64,000 bases of DNA, from positions 17,643 through 81,642 of the forward strand of contig NZ_WTKU01000020.1 of the NCBI RefSeq assembly GCF_011378715.1, given 5' to 3'. The stretch comes from Psychromonas sp. SA13A (GTDB taxonomy: Bacteria; Pseudomonadota; Gammaproteobacteria; Enterobacterales; Psychromonadaceae). The notes under the pieces were generated by a model, which saw only the letters and a list, made by a program, of their open reading frames with translations, ran no database searches and was not told the DNA's origin. Made by a program: the position numbers and the translations under genes. This document shows positions 18,245-26,682 of this stretch, one piece after another (position 1 is the stretch's first letter; every line of letters begins with the position of its first letter).

Positions 18245-18751
18245 ATGAATTATCATTACCTGCCTATATATTTGGCTATTGTAGGTTTAGCTGTTTCTTA
18301 TTTTCTTGGATACATGCCACTCTTCATTTTTGTTGTTTTTGCGGTTGCTAGCCTAGTGACTTATTTCATTTATGCAAAAGATAAAAAAGCAGCGCGTCTT
18401 AATCGATGGCGAACGCCTGAAAAAACCTTACACTTTTGTTCTATTTTATGTGGTTGGCCGGGGGCAATTATCGCACAACAGAGGTTACGCCATAAAAGCC
18501 AAAAGCAATCTTTTAGAGTGATGTTTATGTTCACGCTGCTACTAAATGTAGCCTTGATTGCCAGCCTACATACAGTACAAGGTGCGACTTTATTACGTCA
18601 ATTTACGCATCAATTACAAAGTCATGTGATCATTCATATCCACCAGCCACAGCTTCAACAAACGTTATCATTGCTATTAGCCTTTCGAACTGATGATTAC
18701 ATTTATAAACAAAGTGATACGCTTTATATTCGTGAAAGCCGCATAAAATAA
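18245..18751 (+). CDS. DUF1294 family membrane protein
   Basis: The first 115 residues carry the DUF1294 pattern: two N-terminal membrane helices, FIYAKDKKAARLNRWRTPE, a third helix with ILCGWPGAIIAQQRLRHKSQKQSF, and a fourth helix. Members of this family are uncharacterised. About 50 extra residues at the C-terminus (from TVQGATLL on) contain a glutamine/histidine-rich amphipathic stretch not typical of the family. It is 11 bases downstream of the DUF4870-like gene, forming a two-gene unit. Confidence 0.75.
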   Translation: MNYHYLPIYLAIVGLAVSYFLGYMPLFIFVVFAVASLVTYFIYAKDKKAARLNRWRTPEKTLHFCSILCGWPGAIIAQQRLRHKSQKQSFRVMFMFTLLLNVALIASLHTVQGATLLRQFTHQLQSHVIIHIHQPQLQQTLSLLLAFRTDDYIYKQSDTLYIRESRIK

Positions 18752-18907
18752 TGTGACATTGCCTTGTCGCTCGTTTTTCTTGCTGCTAACAATTTCTAGC
18801 TGGTGGATGTCATCCTATAATCCAAATTTTTCACTGTGTGGACGTGATTCGGGTTAGATCATGATATATTCAGGCATAATTTTTATATGAAAAGCACTGG
18901 AGGAAAG

Positions 18908-19894
18908 ATGTTACGTCTCGCTATTATTGGTACCAACTGGATCACTGAACGTTTTGTCGAAGCTGCGATAGCATCTCAAGAGTTTGAATTAACAGCAGTG
19001 TATTCTCGAGATGTAAAGCGTGCACAGGCATTCTCAGCTCCTTTCAATGGTGCAGCTGTTAGTTTTACTGATTTAACAGAAATGGCTAAAAGCGATGCCT
19101 TTGATGCCATCTATATTGCTAGCCCAAACTCACTACATTACGAACAAAGTATTCTGATGCTAGAGAATGGCAAACATGTCATTTGCGAAAAACCTGTGGC
19201 TTCCAATATAACCCAAGCTGAACATATGTTCGAGGTTGCTGAAAAAAACAATGTAGTATTGTTTGAAGCATTTAAAACTGAATATCTACCTAACTTCGCT
19301 TTAATCACTGAACACTTACCTAAATTAGGTCGCTTACATAAAGTCAGCATTAACTACTGCCAATACTCATCTCGTTATCAGCGTTATCTTGATGGAGAAA
19401 ATCCAAATACCTTTAATCCTGCTTTTTCCAATGGTTCAATTATGGATATTGGTTTTTATTGTGTATCCAGTGTTGTTGCTTTGTTCGGTGAGCCATTAAA
19501 AATAAAAGCGAGTGCGCATTTACTTGACTCGGGTGTCGATGCACATGGTGCTGCTATTTTTTATTATCCTGATTTTGAAGTGGTGATCCGCCATTCTAAA
19601 GTCTCTGATTCAACGTTACCAAGTGAGTTACAAGGAGAGGCGGGAGTGATGTTAGTTCCGCATATTTCTGAGTGTGATCATATTTCTCTACAGCGTCGAG
19701 GAGAAGCAGTGCAAGAATTTAAAGTTGCACAGGTTGAAAATACTATGACCTATGAAGCGAGTTTTTTTGCTCAGCAAATTAAACAGGGCAAATTATGTGA
19801 AAAAGCCAAGGCAAGAGCATTGAGTGTTTCTCGTATGACAACTGAGATCCGCCGCCAAACAGGGGTTGTATTTCCAGCTGATAAAATTAATTAA
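18908..19894 (+). CDS. Gfo/Idh/MocA-family oxidoreductase
   Basis: The 328-residue protein has an N-terminal Rossmann NAD(P)-binding domain (MLRLAIIGTNWITERFVEAA) and the family motif HVICEKPVASN, whose EKP lysine is catalytic. A C-terminal alpha/beta substrate domain follows, with FSNGSIMDIGFYCVSSVVALFG. Substrates in this family are mostly sugars or cyclitols; this one is closest in feel to the YgjR/dihydrodiol-dehydrogenase-like group. The frame opens at 18887, but GGAGGAAAG directly before ATG 18908 fixes the start. It converges with the PTS gene at a shared terminator. Confidence 0.85.
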   Translation: MLRLAIIGTNWITERFVEAAIASQEFELTAVYSRDVKRAQAFSAPFNGAAVSFTDLTEMAKSDAFDAIYIASPNSLHYEQSILMLENGKHVICEKPVASNITQAEHMFEVAEKNNVVLFEAFKTEYLPNFALITEHLPKLGRLHKVSINYCQYSSRYQRYLDGENPNTFNPAFSNGSIMDIGFYCVSSVVALFGEPLKIKASAHLLDSGVDAHGAAIFYYPDFEVVIRHSKVSDSTLPSELQGEAGVMLVPHISECDHISLQRRGEAVQEFKVAQVENTMTYEASFFAQQIKQGKLCEKAKARALSVSRMTTEIRRQTGVVFPADKIN

Positions 19895-19959
19895 GTTTAT
19901 TAGCGAGAAACATAACTCTCTACTAAACGGAAAGAATAGACTCCGTTGGCAGTAACGAA

Positions 19960-19993
19960 AAAAGGCAGATAATGGGAACATTATCTGCCTTTT
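19960..19993. terminator. bidirectional terminator between oxidoreductase and PTS genes
   Basis: A perfect 15-base stem AAAAGGCAGATAATG / CATTATCTGCCTTTT with loop GGAA lies between the two convergent genes. T runs occur on both strands. Confidence 0.9.
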
Positions 19994-20017
19994 ATGATTT
20001 AGCTTATACGCTAAGTT

Positions 20018-21925
20018 TTATGCGCTTGCTGAAGTCAGCTGTTTTGCTTTACGTGCAATGCGCATTTTTTTCAATGTAACACAAACTAAGGCTGTCACGA
20101 CGGTGCCCGTTGCCATACATATAATTGCCATCACTGGTTTGTTCATTGCGCCAAGTAATACGACAACTGGCCCGCCATGAGCAACACTGTTGGTGATACC
20201 AAAGGAGAAGGCCATTACTGCGCCGACCATTGAGCCTAGTACGTTGGCAGGAATGACTGATAGAGGATCCTGCGCTGCAAAAGGGATTGCACCTTCAGAG
20301 ATACCAACGAGACCCATCGCACCGGCTGCTTTACCCGCTTCTATTTCACTGTCTTCAAATATTTCTAGTTTACGGCCAATCACGGTGGCTAGTGCCATAC
20401 CCAGTGGAGCAATTGGAATAGCGACTGCCATTGCACCCATAAACTGAGTTTGGCCGCTTGCGATCATGCCCACGGAGAAGAGGAATGCCACTTTATTAAA
20501 TGGTCCACCCATATCAAAGCCTGCCATGCCGCCTAATACAATGCCTAATAAAACGACATTACCGGTACTCATTTCAGTGAGGACTGCGTTTAACCATTCC
20601 ATTAAATTGGCAATAGGTGCACCAATAACAAAAATAAATAACGAAGCGATAAAGACGGTACCTAAAATGGGTGCGATCATAATCGGTACAAGTGGCGCAA
20701 CCATTTTGTGGTACTCACGCGTTGCAATAAAGCGTACAAAGTAACCCACTAATAGGCCTGCGACAATGGCTCCGATGAACCCAGTTCCTGCAGAAGCATC
20801 ATAAAACGAACCATTGTTAGCAATCCAACCACCAATGAACCCTGGAGCAAGCGCTGCGCGATCACCAATGGCATAGGCAATGTAACCGGCCAGAATAGGG
20901 ATCATAAGAGTAAAGGCAACGACACCTACATTAAGTACTTGATTCCATAAACTGCCTTCAGGAATTTGCATGCCATTAGCTGTTGGCTCTCCCCCCAAAG
21001 CAAGCGACAGTGCAATCATTAAACCGCCGGTGACTACAAATGGGATCATATGCGATACACCATTCATTAAATAACGATAAAGGTTAGATCTACCTGAAGT
21101 TGCAGAGGAATTGTTTTGTGATGAGTTTTTTGAGTCAGCTTGGTAAGCAGGTGCATCCAATGCTTGTTGAATAACTGCTTTACCATTACTAATCGGCGCT
21201 TTTACTGGAGTTTGAATGAGCTTTTTACCATCAAAGCGAGTCATATCAACCTGCTTATCACTACTTACAACAATCGCCACAGCGCGTTCAATTTCTTCTG
21301 CTGTCGGTGCGTTTTTTACGCCAATAGAACCATTGGTCTCTACTTTAATTTCGTACCCCATTTGTGCCGCTGCTTTTTCTAATGCTTCCGCTGCTAAATA
21401 GGTGTGAGCAATGCCAGTTGGGCAACCCGTTACACCAATAATGAAGCCTTTATCCAAGGCGACTTTATCGGTTATTTCTTTTTTCTCTAATAATAAAGCA
21501 AGTGCCTGTTTAGTTGATGTCGCTTTATGCATTGCATCAATAAACCCATCTTCAATTAATTTAGAGGAGAGTTCTGCTAACACTTCTATGTGATGATCAA
21601 AACCACCATCGGGAGAAGCTATCATGAAAAATAGTGTTGAATTTTTACCATCTTCAGCACCGTATTCAATACCCGATTTACTAATACCAATGGCTACAGC
21701 TGGTTCAATGACTGCCGAGCTTTTAGCATGAGGTATCGCAACACCTTCTTCAAAACCAGTATTATCGATAGCTTCACGCGCATAGACATCTTTTAAAAAG
21801 CTATCTCGGTCGCTCAGTTTGCCTTGTTTGGCTAATAGCTCGACCATCTCATTTAGTACTTCATCTTTAGTTGTGGCTTTAAGATTTAAGCATATCAACT
21901 TTTCATTAATCATTTGAGTAATCAT
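20018..21925 (-). CDS. PTS fructose/mannose-family EIIABC permease
   Basis: This single-chain phosphotransferase transporter phosphorylates its sugar during uptake. Domain order is EIIA (about 1-150, phospho-His66 in EEGVAIPHAKS), EIIB (about 161-260, phospho-Cys168 in GVTGCPTGIAHTYLAAEALE) and EIIC (about 285-625, multiple helices with GGLMIALSLALGG and a GISEGAIPFAAQDP substrate loop). The 635-residue length and order match Bacillus FruA and E. coli MngA rather than E. coli FruA. The gene has the ribosome site AGGAGGTGC. It is divergent from the AraC gene, and a CRP-like site lies between them. From its resemblance to the Vibrio cholerae VC1826 locus, as I recall it, mannose or fructose is the likely sugar. 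Confidence 0.93.
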   Translation of the reverse strand: MITQMINEKLICLNLKATTKDEVLNEMVELLAKQGKLSDRDSFLKDVYAREAIDNTGFEEGVAIPHAKSSAVIEPAVAIGISKSGIEYGAEDGKNSTLFFMIASPDGGFDHHIEVLAELSSKLIEDGFIDAMHKATSTKQALALLLEKKEITDKVALDKGFIIGVTGCPTGIAHTYLAAEALEKAAAQMGYEIKVETNGSIGVKNAPTAEEIERAVAIVVSSDKQVDMTRFDGKKLIQTPVKAPISNGKAVIQQALDAPAYQADSKNSSQNNSSATSGRSNLYRYLMNGVSHMIPFVVTGGLMIALSLALGGEPTANGMQIPEGSLWNQVLNVGVVAFTLMIPILAGYIAYAIGDRAALAPGFIGGWIANNGSFYDASAGTGFIGAIVAGLLVGYFVRFIATREYHKMVAPLVPIMIAPILGTVFIASLFIFVIGAPIANLMEWLNAVLTEMSTGNVVLLGIVLGGMAGFDMGGPFNKVAFLFSVGMIASGQTQFMGAMAVAIPIAPLGMALATVIGRKLEIFEDSEIEAGKAAGAMGLVGISEGAIPFAAQDPLSVIPANVLGSMVGAVMAFSFGITNSVAHGGPVVVLLGAMNKPVMAIICMATGTVVTALVCVTLKKMRIARKAKQLTSASA

Positions 21926-22002
21926 GACTGCACCTCCTCTGTGTAAAATATTGTTTTAGTTTATGGAGGCAATTGTTGGATATTTTACGGATAAAAAATA
22001 GT

Positions 22003-22034
22003 GTACAGTCAATCCATTTACTGGATTATTGTAC
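22003..22034. promoter_or_regulatory. interrupted inverted repeat in the PTS/AraC control region
   Basis: GTACA, then three bases and AATCCA, face TGGATT, two bases and TGTAC around a short TTTAC centre. It lies about 80 bases upstream of the EIIABC gene and 120 before the AraC gene. It is a candidate operator; the binding protein is not known. Confidence 0.4.
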
Positions 22035-22048
22035 CCTAAATATCCCTT

Positions 22049-22064
22049 TGTGAAGTGGGTCACT
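22049..22064. promoter_or_regulatory. CRP-like binding site
   Basis: TGTGA, six bases, TCACT matches the core CRP half-sites (TGTGA-N6-TCACA) in 9 of 10 positions. It lies between the divergent PTS and AraC genes, where cAMP-CRP activation of a sugar PTS is expected. Confidence 0.55.
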
Positions 22065-22155
22065 AGGTTAATCTATGTGCAACAAATACTAGGGGTTATT
22101 ATATTGATATTGCACCTAAATTTATTTCCATTGACGATAAAAGTGAATAATAACC

Positions 22156-23022
22156 ATGAGCCAAGTATTTATTAATGTATTAGAAGGTGTGTTGTCTGAA
22201 ATAGATCAGTTTAATCGTGTGTGGTTTGCCAGTGATCATTCAACGCCTCCTTCATTTAGTTATCAGGTTAATTTTCCGCGTATGGAATTTGTTATCACTG
22301 GTGAGTACATTAATAAAATTGAAGATCCTGAATTTGGCTTGACTGAGGTGAAGATATTACCTGGAGATATTTTATATATTCCACCTAATAGTTGGAATAA
22401 ACCTGAGTGGAATAGCGACTGTAGTGTGCTTAGTTTATTATTTGGTAAGCGTCAGTTAGGATTTAGTTTGGTGCAAAAGCGCAAAGGGGAAGAGGCCTTT
22501 TTTGATGTGCAAAAATATAGCCTGCAAACTCGTACAGGCCATGCCTTGGATCATATTTTAAATGCGTTAAATACCTTAGCAAAAGAGAAAATTCAGCATC
22601 CAACGGGTGGGCATTTATTGATGGCCCTTATGACCTATTGTCATGGTATGTTGCTATCCCCTGAGAGCGCTAATCAAGGACGCAGTGAAGATTTGTATCA
22701 GGGAGTCTGCATTTATATTCAAGAAAATTTTCATCGCCATATTAGTCGCGATAATATCGCTCATCATTTTAATGTTAGCCCCAATCATCTATCGCGTTTA
22801 TTTCGTCAACAAGGGCACATGCGCTTGGCTGATTACATTACATGGGTACGTTTAGAGCGTGCTAAATTTATGTTAACACGCTATTCCTTTCGACTTAGTG
22901 AAGTTGCATTACGTTGCGGGTTTAATGATGTTAACTATTTCTATCGTGTATTTAAAAGTAAATTAGGGCGTACACCGAGTGAATTTAGGGCGATCTACAG
23001 TGATCAACAACGGCCCTCTTAA
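22156..23022 (+). CDS. AraC-family transcriptional regulator of the PTS locus
   Basis: The 288-residue protein has an N-terminal cupin-like sugar-sensing region (about 20-110, with VKILPGDILYIPPNSWNKPEW). The C-terminal AraC double helix-turn-helix covers about 185-285 (HISRDNIAHHFNVSPNHLSRL, then RLSEVALRCGFNDVNYFYRVF and the ending LGRTPSEFR). It is divergent from the EIIABC gene and is probably its activator. VC1825, the AraC-type regulator of a mannose PTS in Vibrio cholerae, sits in the same relative place by my recollection. Confidence 0.88.
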   Translation: MSQVFINVLEGVLSEIDQFNRVWFASDHSTPPSFSYQVNFPRMEFVITGEYINKIEDPEFGLTEVKILPGDILYIPPNSWNKPEWNSDCSVLSLLFGKRQLGFSLVQKRKGEEAFFDVQKYSLQTRTGHALDHILNALNTLAKEKIQHPTGGHLLMALMTYCHGMLLSPESANQGRSEDLYQGVCIYIQENFHRHISRDNIAHHFNVSPNHLSRLFRQQGHMRLADYITWVRLERAKFMLTRYSFRLSEVALRCGFNDVNYFYRVFKSKLGRTPSEFRAIYSDQQRPS

Positions 23023-23057
23023 TTCGGGTTACTGCTAGGTGAAATAACGTCAGAGGG

Positions 23058-23888
23058 TTATCGATATTGTTCGGTAGACTGCTCAGTAGGTTGCATGAAA
23101 CAAGTTAAAATAGCTTGTAATTGATGACCCATGTAATGATAAGTAATAAACTGTTTTTTATCAGCATTGAGTAAGTTAACTGCTAAATGCCGTACCGCTA
23201 AAATAGCCTCTTTAGTGCAAGGTTTGGGTAATAGCAGCGCTACGATATGAGTCACTCCACCATGTGCTGACTGCCAGTCAATGGCTGTTTTGGAGGTTAA
23301 ACAAATCATCATCGGTTGATCGATATATTCACTCACTATATGCGGTAGGGCAATGCCTCCTGCCATATCAGTTGAGGATAGTTGTTCTCTTTGTATGAGT
23401 TGTAACTCTATTTTTTTATAGTGTTTGATGGAAGCCATTTTAGCGATTAGTTTAAGGATGCGTGCTTTATCGACTATGGTGGCATCTTTAGCAAAGGGCA
23501 TAACGTGGTAACGGTGTTTGGCGCTCATTTTATTGGGGACTGAGAAGTGATGAAACTGAAAGTTATCATGGCGCATTGGCGAGCTTGAATGGAGCGTTGC
23601 CGTGTATGTATCTGCCACCAATATACAGTATTGTTGTAAATATAACTTGAGTGCGTCAACCTGAGTTTGTAGATTCTCCCCAATAAGAAAAATTTGGCAT
23701 AGTTCAAAGGGCTTAAAAGCGAGGCTAAGTGCTGCCAACTGGTGTTGTACATTAACTCGCTGTAACGTATCTATTTTGATTAATTCAGCAGCGCCTTGTA
23801 TGTCACGTAAGCGATGGTTAATACCCTTAATTAACCAAGCTGTGAGTCCACTTTCCCCTAAATACAGAGTAATACGTATTGTTGACAT
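23058..23888 (-). CDS. PTS EIIA-type protein with a degenerate HPr-like N-domain
   Basis: The C-terminal half (about 135-265) is a fructose/mannitol-type EIIA domain with a plausible phospho-His183 in AGGIALPHIVSEY. The N-terminal 85 residues look like an HPr fold. HPr has G-L-H-A-R-P around its active His15; here the aligned stretch is GESGLTAWLIKGINHRLRDI, with Thr16 where the histidine should be. The HPr-like part therefore probably cannot carry phosphate and may serve docking or regulation. ATG 23888 is chosen, 5 bases after the EIIB stop, because the upstream codons overlap EIIB. It lies in an operon with the EIIB gene. Confidence 0.75.
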   Translation of the reverse strand: MSTIRITLYLGESGLTAWLIKGINHRLRDIQGAAELIKIDTLQRVNVQHQLAALSLAFKPFELCQIFLIGENLQTQVDALKLYLQQYCILVADTYTATLHSSSPMRHDNFQFHHFSVPNKMSAKHRYHVMPFAKDATIVDKARILKLIAKMASIKHYKKIELQLIQREQLSSTDMAGGIALPHIVSEYIDQPMMICLTSKTAIDWQSAHGGVTHIVALLLPKPCTKEAILAVRHLAVNLLNADKKQFITYHYMGHQLQAILTCFMQPTEQSTEQYR

Positions 23889-23893
23889 GATGA

Positions 23894-24202
23894 TTAACTG
23901 ATTTGCTTGATACAATCTTGAATGACTTTATTTGGGTCAGTTAAGACTTCAACTATTGTTGTGTTAATTACTTGATATTGTTGGAAGCGTTCAGCATTTT
24001 CAATGTTGATATCGGACGCAATCAGTATCAGATCTGCTTGGTGAATATCTTGATGGGTTAATTGATTTTCAATACCCATTGCTCCTTGGGTTTCGACTTG
24101 TATTTGGATACCAAAACTGGCTGCAGATTTGATTAAAGCTTCTGCCGCCATATAAGTATGTGCAATGCCTGTTGGGCATGCCGTAACCGCCACCATTCTC
24201 AT
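23894..24202 (-). CDS. PTS fructose-type EIIB single-domain protein
   Basis: The 102-residue protein is one EIIB-Fru domain. Phospho-Cys9 sits in AVTACPTGIAHTYMAAEAL, nearly the same motif as in the EIIABC protein, and the fold continues to the C-terminus (ADLILIASDINIE). No EIIC gene accompanies it. It must pass phosphate to a transporter encoded elsewhere, or work with the downstream HPr-like/EIIA protein as a phosphorylation relay or sensor. The Vibrio cholerae VC1823-VC1824 pair appears to be the same arrangement, from memory. Confidence 0.88.
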   Translation of the reverse strand: MRMVAVTACPTGIAHTYMAAEALIKSAASFGIQIQVETQGAMGIENQLTHQDIHQADLILIASDINIENAERFQQYQVINTTIVEVLTDPNKVIQDCIKQIS

Positions 24203-24301
24203 CTTATTTTCCTGAATTGATTTTATTAAGGTTTACTGATTTTTTGAAAAAAACATTAACTGGGAGCTTAAGGCTTGAGAGGTGTTTATTCAATCATGTA
24301 G

Positions 24302-24332
24302 AGGTCTAGTTATGAAGAACATCACTAGACCT
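24302..24332. terminator. hairpin between the small membrane protein and EIIB genes
   Basis: AGGTCTAGT pairs perfectly with ACTAGACCT around a 13-base loop. It lies just past the stop of the upstream minus-strand gene at 24348. There is no strong T run on that strand, so termination would be weak. Confidence 0.45.
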
Positions 24333-24347
24333 TATAAATCATTACTA

Positions 24348-24590
24348 TTAAAGCTGCTCAATGCATTGTGGAATGCTAACCCCTTTTAAAAAACATTGTT
24401 TTATTTGCTGCTCTTGTTGTTCAGATAAAATAATAGGTGGTTGATGAGGGCGCTCTGATTTGACTCGTGAACCATGACCAGCAAGGTGTCGAATGACACG
24501 GCGGCGATATATCGCTAAGCGATTATATTGCACAATGAAACCTGATATAGCAAAGATAAAACACCCGCAAATAATATAAAAAATTAGCAT
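24348..24590 (-). CDS. small single-pass membrane protein upstream of EIIB
   Basis: This 80-residue protein has one N-terminal membrane helix (about 2-20, LIFYIICGCFIFAISGFIV). A strongly basic segment follows (YRRRVIRHLAGHGSRVKSER), then a short C-terminal domain with SEQQEQQIKQCFLKG. I do not recognise it. ATG has TAGGAGGACAAC-like ribosome signal upstream (AGGAGGA). The same strand and proximity to the EIIB gene, 145 bases away, suggest a PTS-locus link, but a hairpin lies between them. Confidence 0.6.
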   Translation of the reverse strand: MLIFYIICGCFIFAISGFIVQYNRLAIYRRRVIRHLAGHGSRVKSERPHQPPIILSEQQEQQIKQCFLKGVSIPQCIEQL

Positions 24591-24932
24591 GTTGTCCTCC
24601 TGTTTTACCGTTCTATCAATTTTATCGTTATGTCATTATATTGTCACCATCAGTCTACTTTGCTTTGTTGCACATTGACAAATTAATCGTATAGATAATA
24701 AAAATACGTTACTTAGTAAGCTCCTAAATAATACCCTAAACAATACCGTTGACTTAGTTCGCAATTACAATATTTAATAGCAAGGCATAACCTGTAAAAT
24801 ATGTTATATATCATTTATCTATAGTGCTGTTTAACACTGTTTATTATTACCACCTTTGCAGTTATGAAAACTTATTTCAATGGGCTTTTTCAAGCCAAAT
24901 TATTACATTAAAGCTTACTTAAAGGACCTGCT
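24591..24932. other. intergenic region between divergent genes
   Basis: These 342 AT-rich bases hold the promoters for the small membrane-protein gene and the DMT transporter. A TTGACA at 24675-24680 on the plus strand has no good -10 at standard spacing. I see no gene, stable hairpin or clear operator. Confidence 0.5.
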
Positions 24933-25814
24933 ATGCCTGTCGCGAGTGTTTTACGATTAATTTTATTAGCCTCTATTTGGGGCGGCTCATTTTTGTTTAT
25001 GCGCCTGACTGCAAATAGTTTAGGTCCTGCGATGTTAGTTGAAGGAAGAGTATTAGCGGCGGCATTATTTTTGTTGTTAATGAGCCTCTATCTTGGTCGA
25101 AAATTACAGTTTATTTCTTATATTAAACATTTTTTTATTATTGGTGCCTTTAATAGTGCCTTCCCTTTTCTAATGTTTGCTTATGCAGCACAAACTTTAA
25201 ATGCATCGACACTTGCGATTATTAACTCAACAGCACCATTATTTGGTGCTGTGATAGCAAGTTTGTGGCAAAGAGAACGTTTACCGTTAAAAGCAGGCCT
25301 AGGTTTGTTAGTGGGTATGTTAGGAGTCTCGGTATTGGTTGGGCAGCAAGCAATGGCACTTGGTGAACAGGGATTACTGGCTATCGCGGCCTGTTTGCTG
25401 GCCGCTTTAATGTATGGGTTTTCTGCAAATTATACTAAGGTTGCACCTGCGGTAGCGCCATTTGAAAATGCACATGGCAGCATGTGGGCATCCGTGATTA
25501 TTGTTTTACCATTGCTTCCTTTTATACCTATTAGAGATCCTATTACTTTACCTATTAGTCTTTCGGTATTAGTGCTTGGTGTTATCTGCACAGGTATTGC
25601 GTATTTATTATATTTTAAATTAGTGAAAGACGATGGTCCTGCATCGGCATTATCGGTGACTTTTTTAGTGCCGCTGTTTGGTATTTTATGGGGGCGTTTA
25701 TTCTTAGGGGAAGCGATTGGGTTGAATACGTTATTAGGTGCAATATTAGTGATCACAGGTACCGTGTTAGTGACAGGATTTTCATTTAAGAAGGCGTTAC
25801 GCAAGGCTCATTAG
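24933..25814 (+). CDS. DMT-superfamily (EamA) transporter
   Basis: The 293-residue integral membrane protein has ten hydrophobic segments arranged as two EamA repeats: GGSFLFMRLTANSLGPAMLVEGR in the first and GFSANYTKVAPAVAPFENAHG in the second. The repeat signature IINSTAPLFGAVIASLWQRERLP also occurs. Members are mostly metabolite or amino-acid exporters; the substrate is not predictable. AAAGGACC lies before the ATG. It stands alone and converges with the hydratase gene. Confidence 0.88.
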   Translation: MPVASVLRLILLASIWGGSFLFMRLTANSLGPAMLVEGRVLAAALFLLLMSLYLGRKLQFISYIKHFFIIGAFNSAFPFLMFAYAAQTLNASTLAIINSTAPLFGAVIASLWQRERLPLKAGLGLLVGMLGVSVLVGQQAMALGEQGLLAIAACLLAALMYGFSANYTKVAPAVAPFENAHGSMWASVIIVLPLLPFIPIRDPITLPISLSVLVLGVICTGIAYLLYFKLVKDDGPASALSVTFLVPLFGILWGRLFLGEAIGLNTLLGAILVITGTVLVTGFSFKKALRKAH

Positions 25815-25821
25815 CAGTATT

Positions 25822-25855
25822 AATGGAGTACTTACAAAGGTTCAAGTACTCCATT
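25822..25855. terminator. hairpin between convergent genes
   Basis: A perfect 12-base stem AATGGAGTACTT / AAGTACTCCATT encloses a ten-base loop between the transporter and the hydratase. It is followed by two near-identical copies of GCTATAAT-TAAAT at about 25856-25884. Confidence 0.65.
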
Positions 25856-25878
25856 GCTATAATTTAAATAGCTATAAT

Positions 25879-26682
25879 CTAAATTGCTTTAAAGCTTACT
25901 TGGTATTTACCTAGATCTTGATATTTAATTTCTGTTGTATCAATAGGTACTTCTATCGCACCGGCATAAGAACCAGTAATGATAGCTTGTCCTTTTTTGA
26001 AGCTGACACCTCTATCTCGCATGAAATTAATTAACCAATAAACTGGTTTATGTGCAGACAGGTTAGGGTGCTTACCATCGTAATTTTTTGTTTCAGGTTG
26101 TCCAGTGGCTGCAATTGTAGTGATATCAATATTGATTTCAGAGGCTTGATAAGCTTGTTCTTTACTGATCTCAGGTCCAATAAATATACCTTGGTTAAGT
26201 AGGCAATCGGCTAAATTATCAAAGAAAACAAGGTCATCATTAGGGCTGTAACGGCGTTGTAATAACTCAAGTGCCATATGGCAAGATACAATGGCATCAT
26301 CGATTTCTTGTTCAGTATAAGCTTGATCTCGAGCAGGTAAGTCTTGACCTAGGATAAATGCTATTTCAGGCTCAATTAAAGTGTTGCCTGGTTGTGTTGG
26401 TTGTACTAAACACTCTGCGCCTTGTTGTACAGTACCTTCTAATACAGGTGCAACCACCATTTGCTCAGGGTTTAATGGCACTAAACATTTCCACCCCTCT
26501 ATTTTAGATCCATTTTCTTTAACCGTTGCCATTTGTATTGCGAGTGCATCATCTAGGTTAGTTGGACGACAATCAGCGTTTAACATTTCACCTCTGTGAT
26601 TATTTTTACGTCTTGCTAATAGTTCCTGTGCAGCTTTGATACAAGCTTGATTGCTTAATGTTTGATTATTGTTGTCAGTCAT
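25879..26682 (-). CDS. 2-keto-4-pentenoate hydratase-like (MhpD/FAH superfamily) protein
   Basis: The 267-residue protein has the features of the decarboxylase/hydratase branch of the fumarylacetoacetate hydrolase superfamily: IEGWKCLVPLN near residue 60, the metal-ligand segment LIEPEIAFILGQDLP, and the C-terminal ITGSYAGAIEV. MhpD-type enzymes hydrate 2-hydroxypentadienoate in aromatic meta-cleavage pathways. No other gene of such a pathway is here, so the true substrate is uncertain. The gene stands alone with a long upstream region. Confidence 0.8.
   Translation of the reverse strand: MTDNNNQTLSNQACIKAAQELLARRKNNHRGEMLNADCRPTNLDDALAIQMATVKENGSKIEGWKCLVPLNPEQMVVAPVLEGTVQQGAECLVQPTQPGNTLIEPEIAFILGQDLPARDQAYTEQEIDDAIVSCHMALELLQRRYSPNDDLVFFDNLADCLLNQGIFIGPEISKEQAYQASEINIDITTIAATGQPETKNYDGKHPNLSAHKPVYWLINFMRDRGVSFKKGQAIITGSYAGAIEVPIDTTEIKYQDLGKYQVSFKAI

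Noticed and set aside
21140..21401. Plus-strand frames inside the PTS gene
   Set aside because: They are shadows of the EIIB region.
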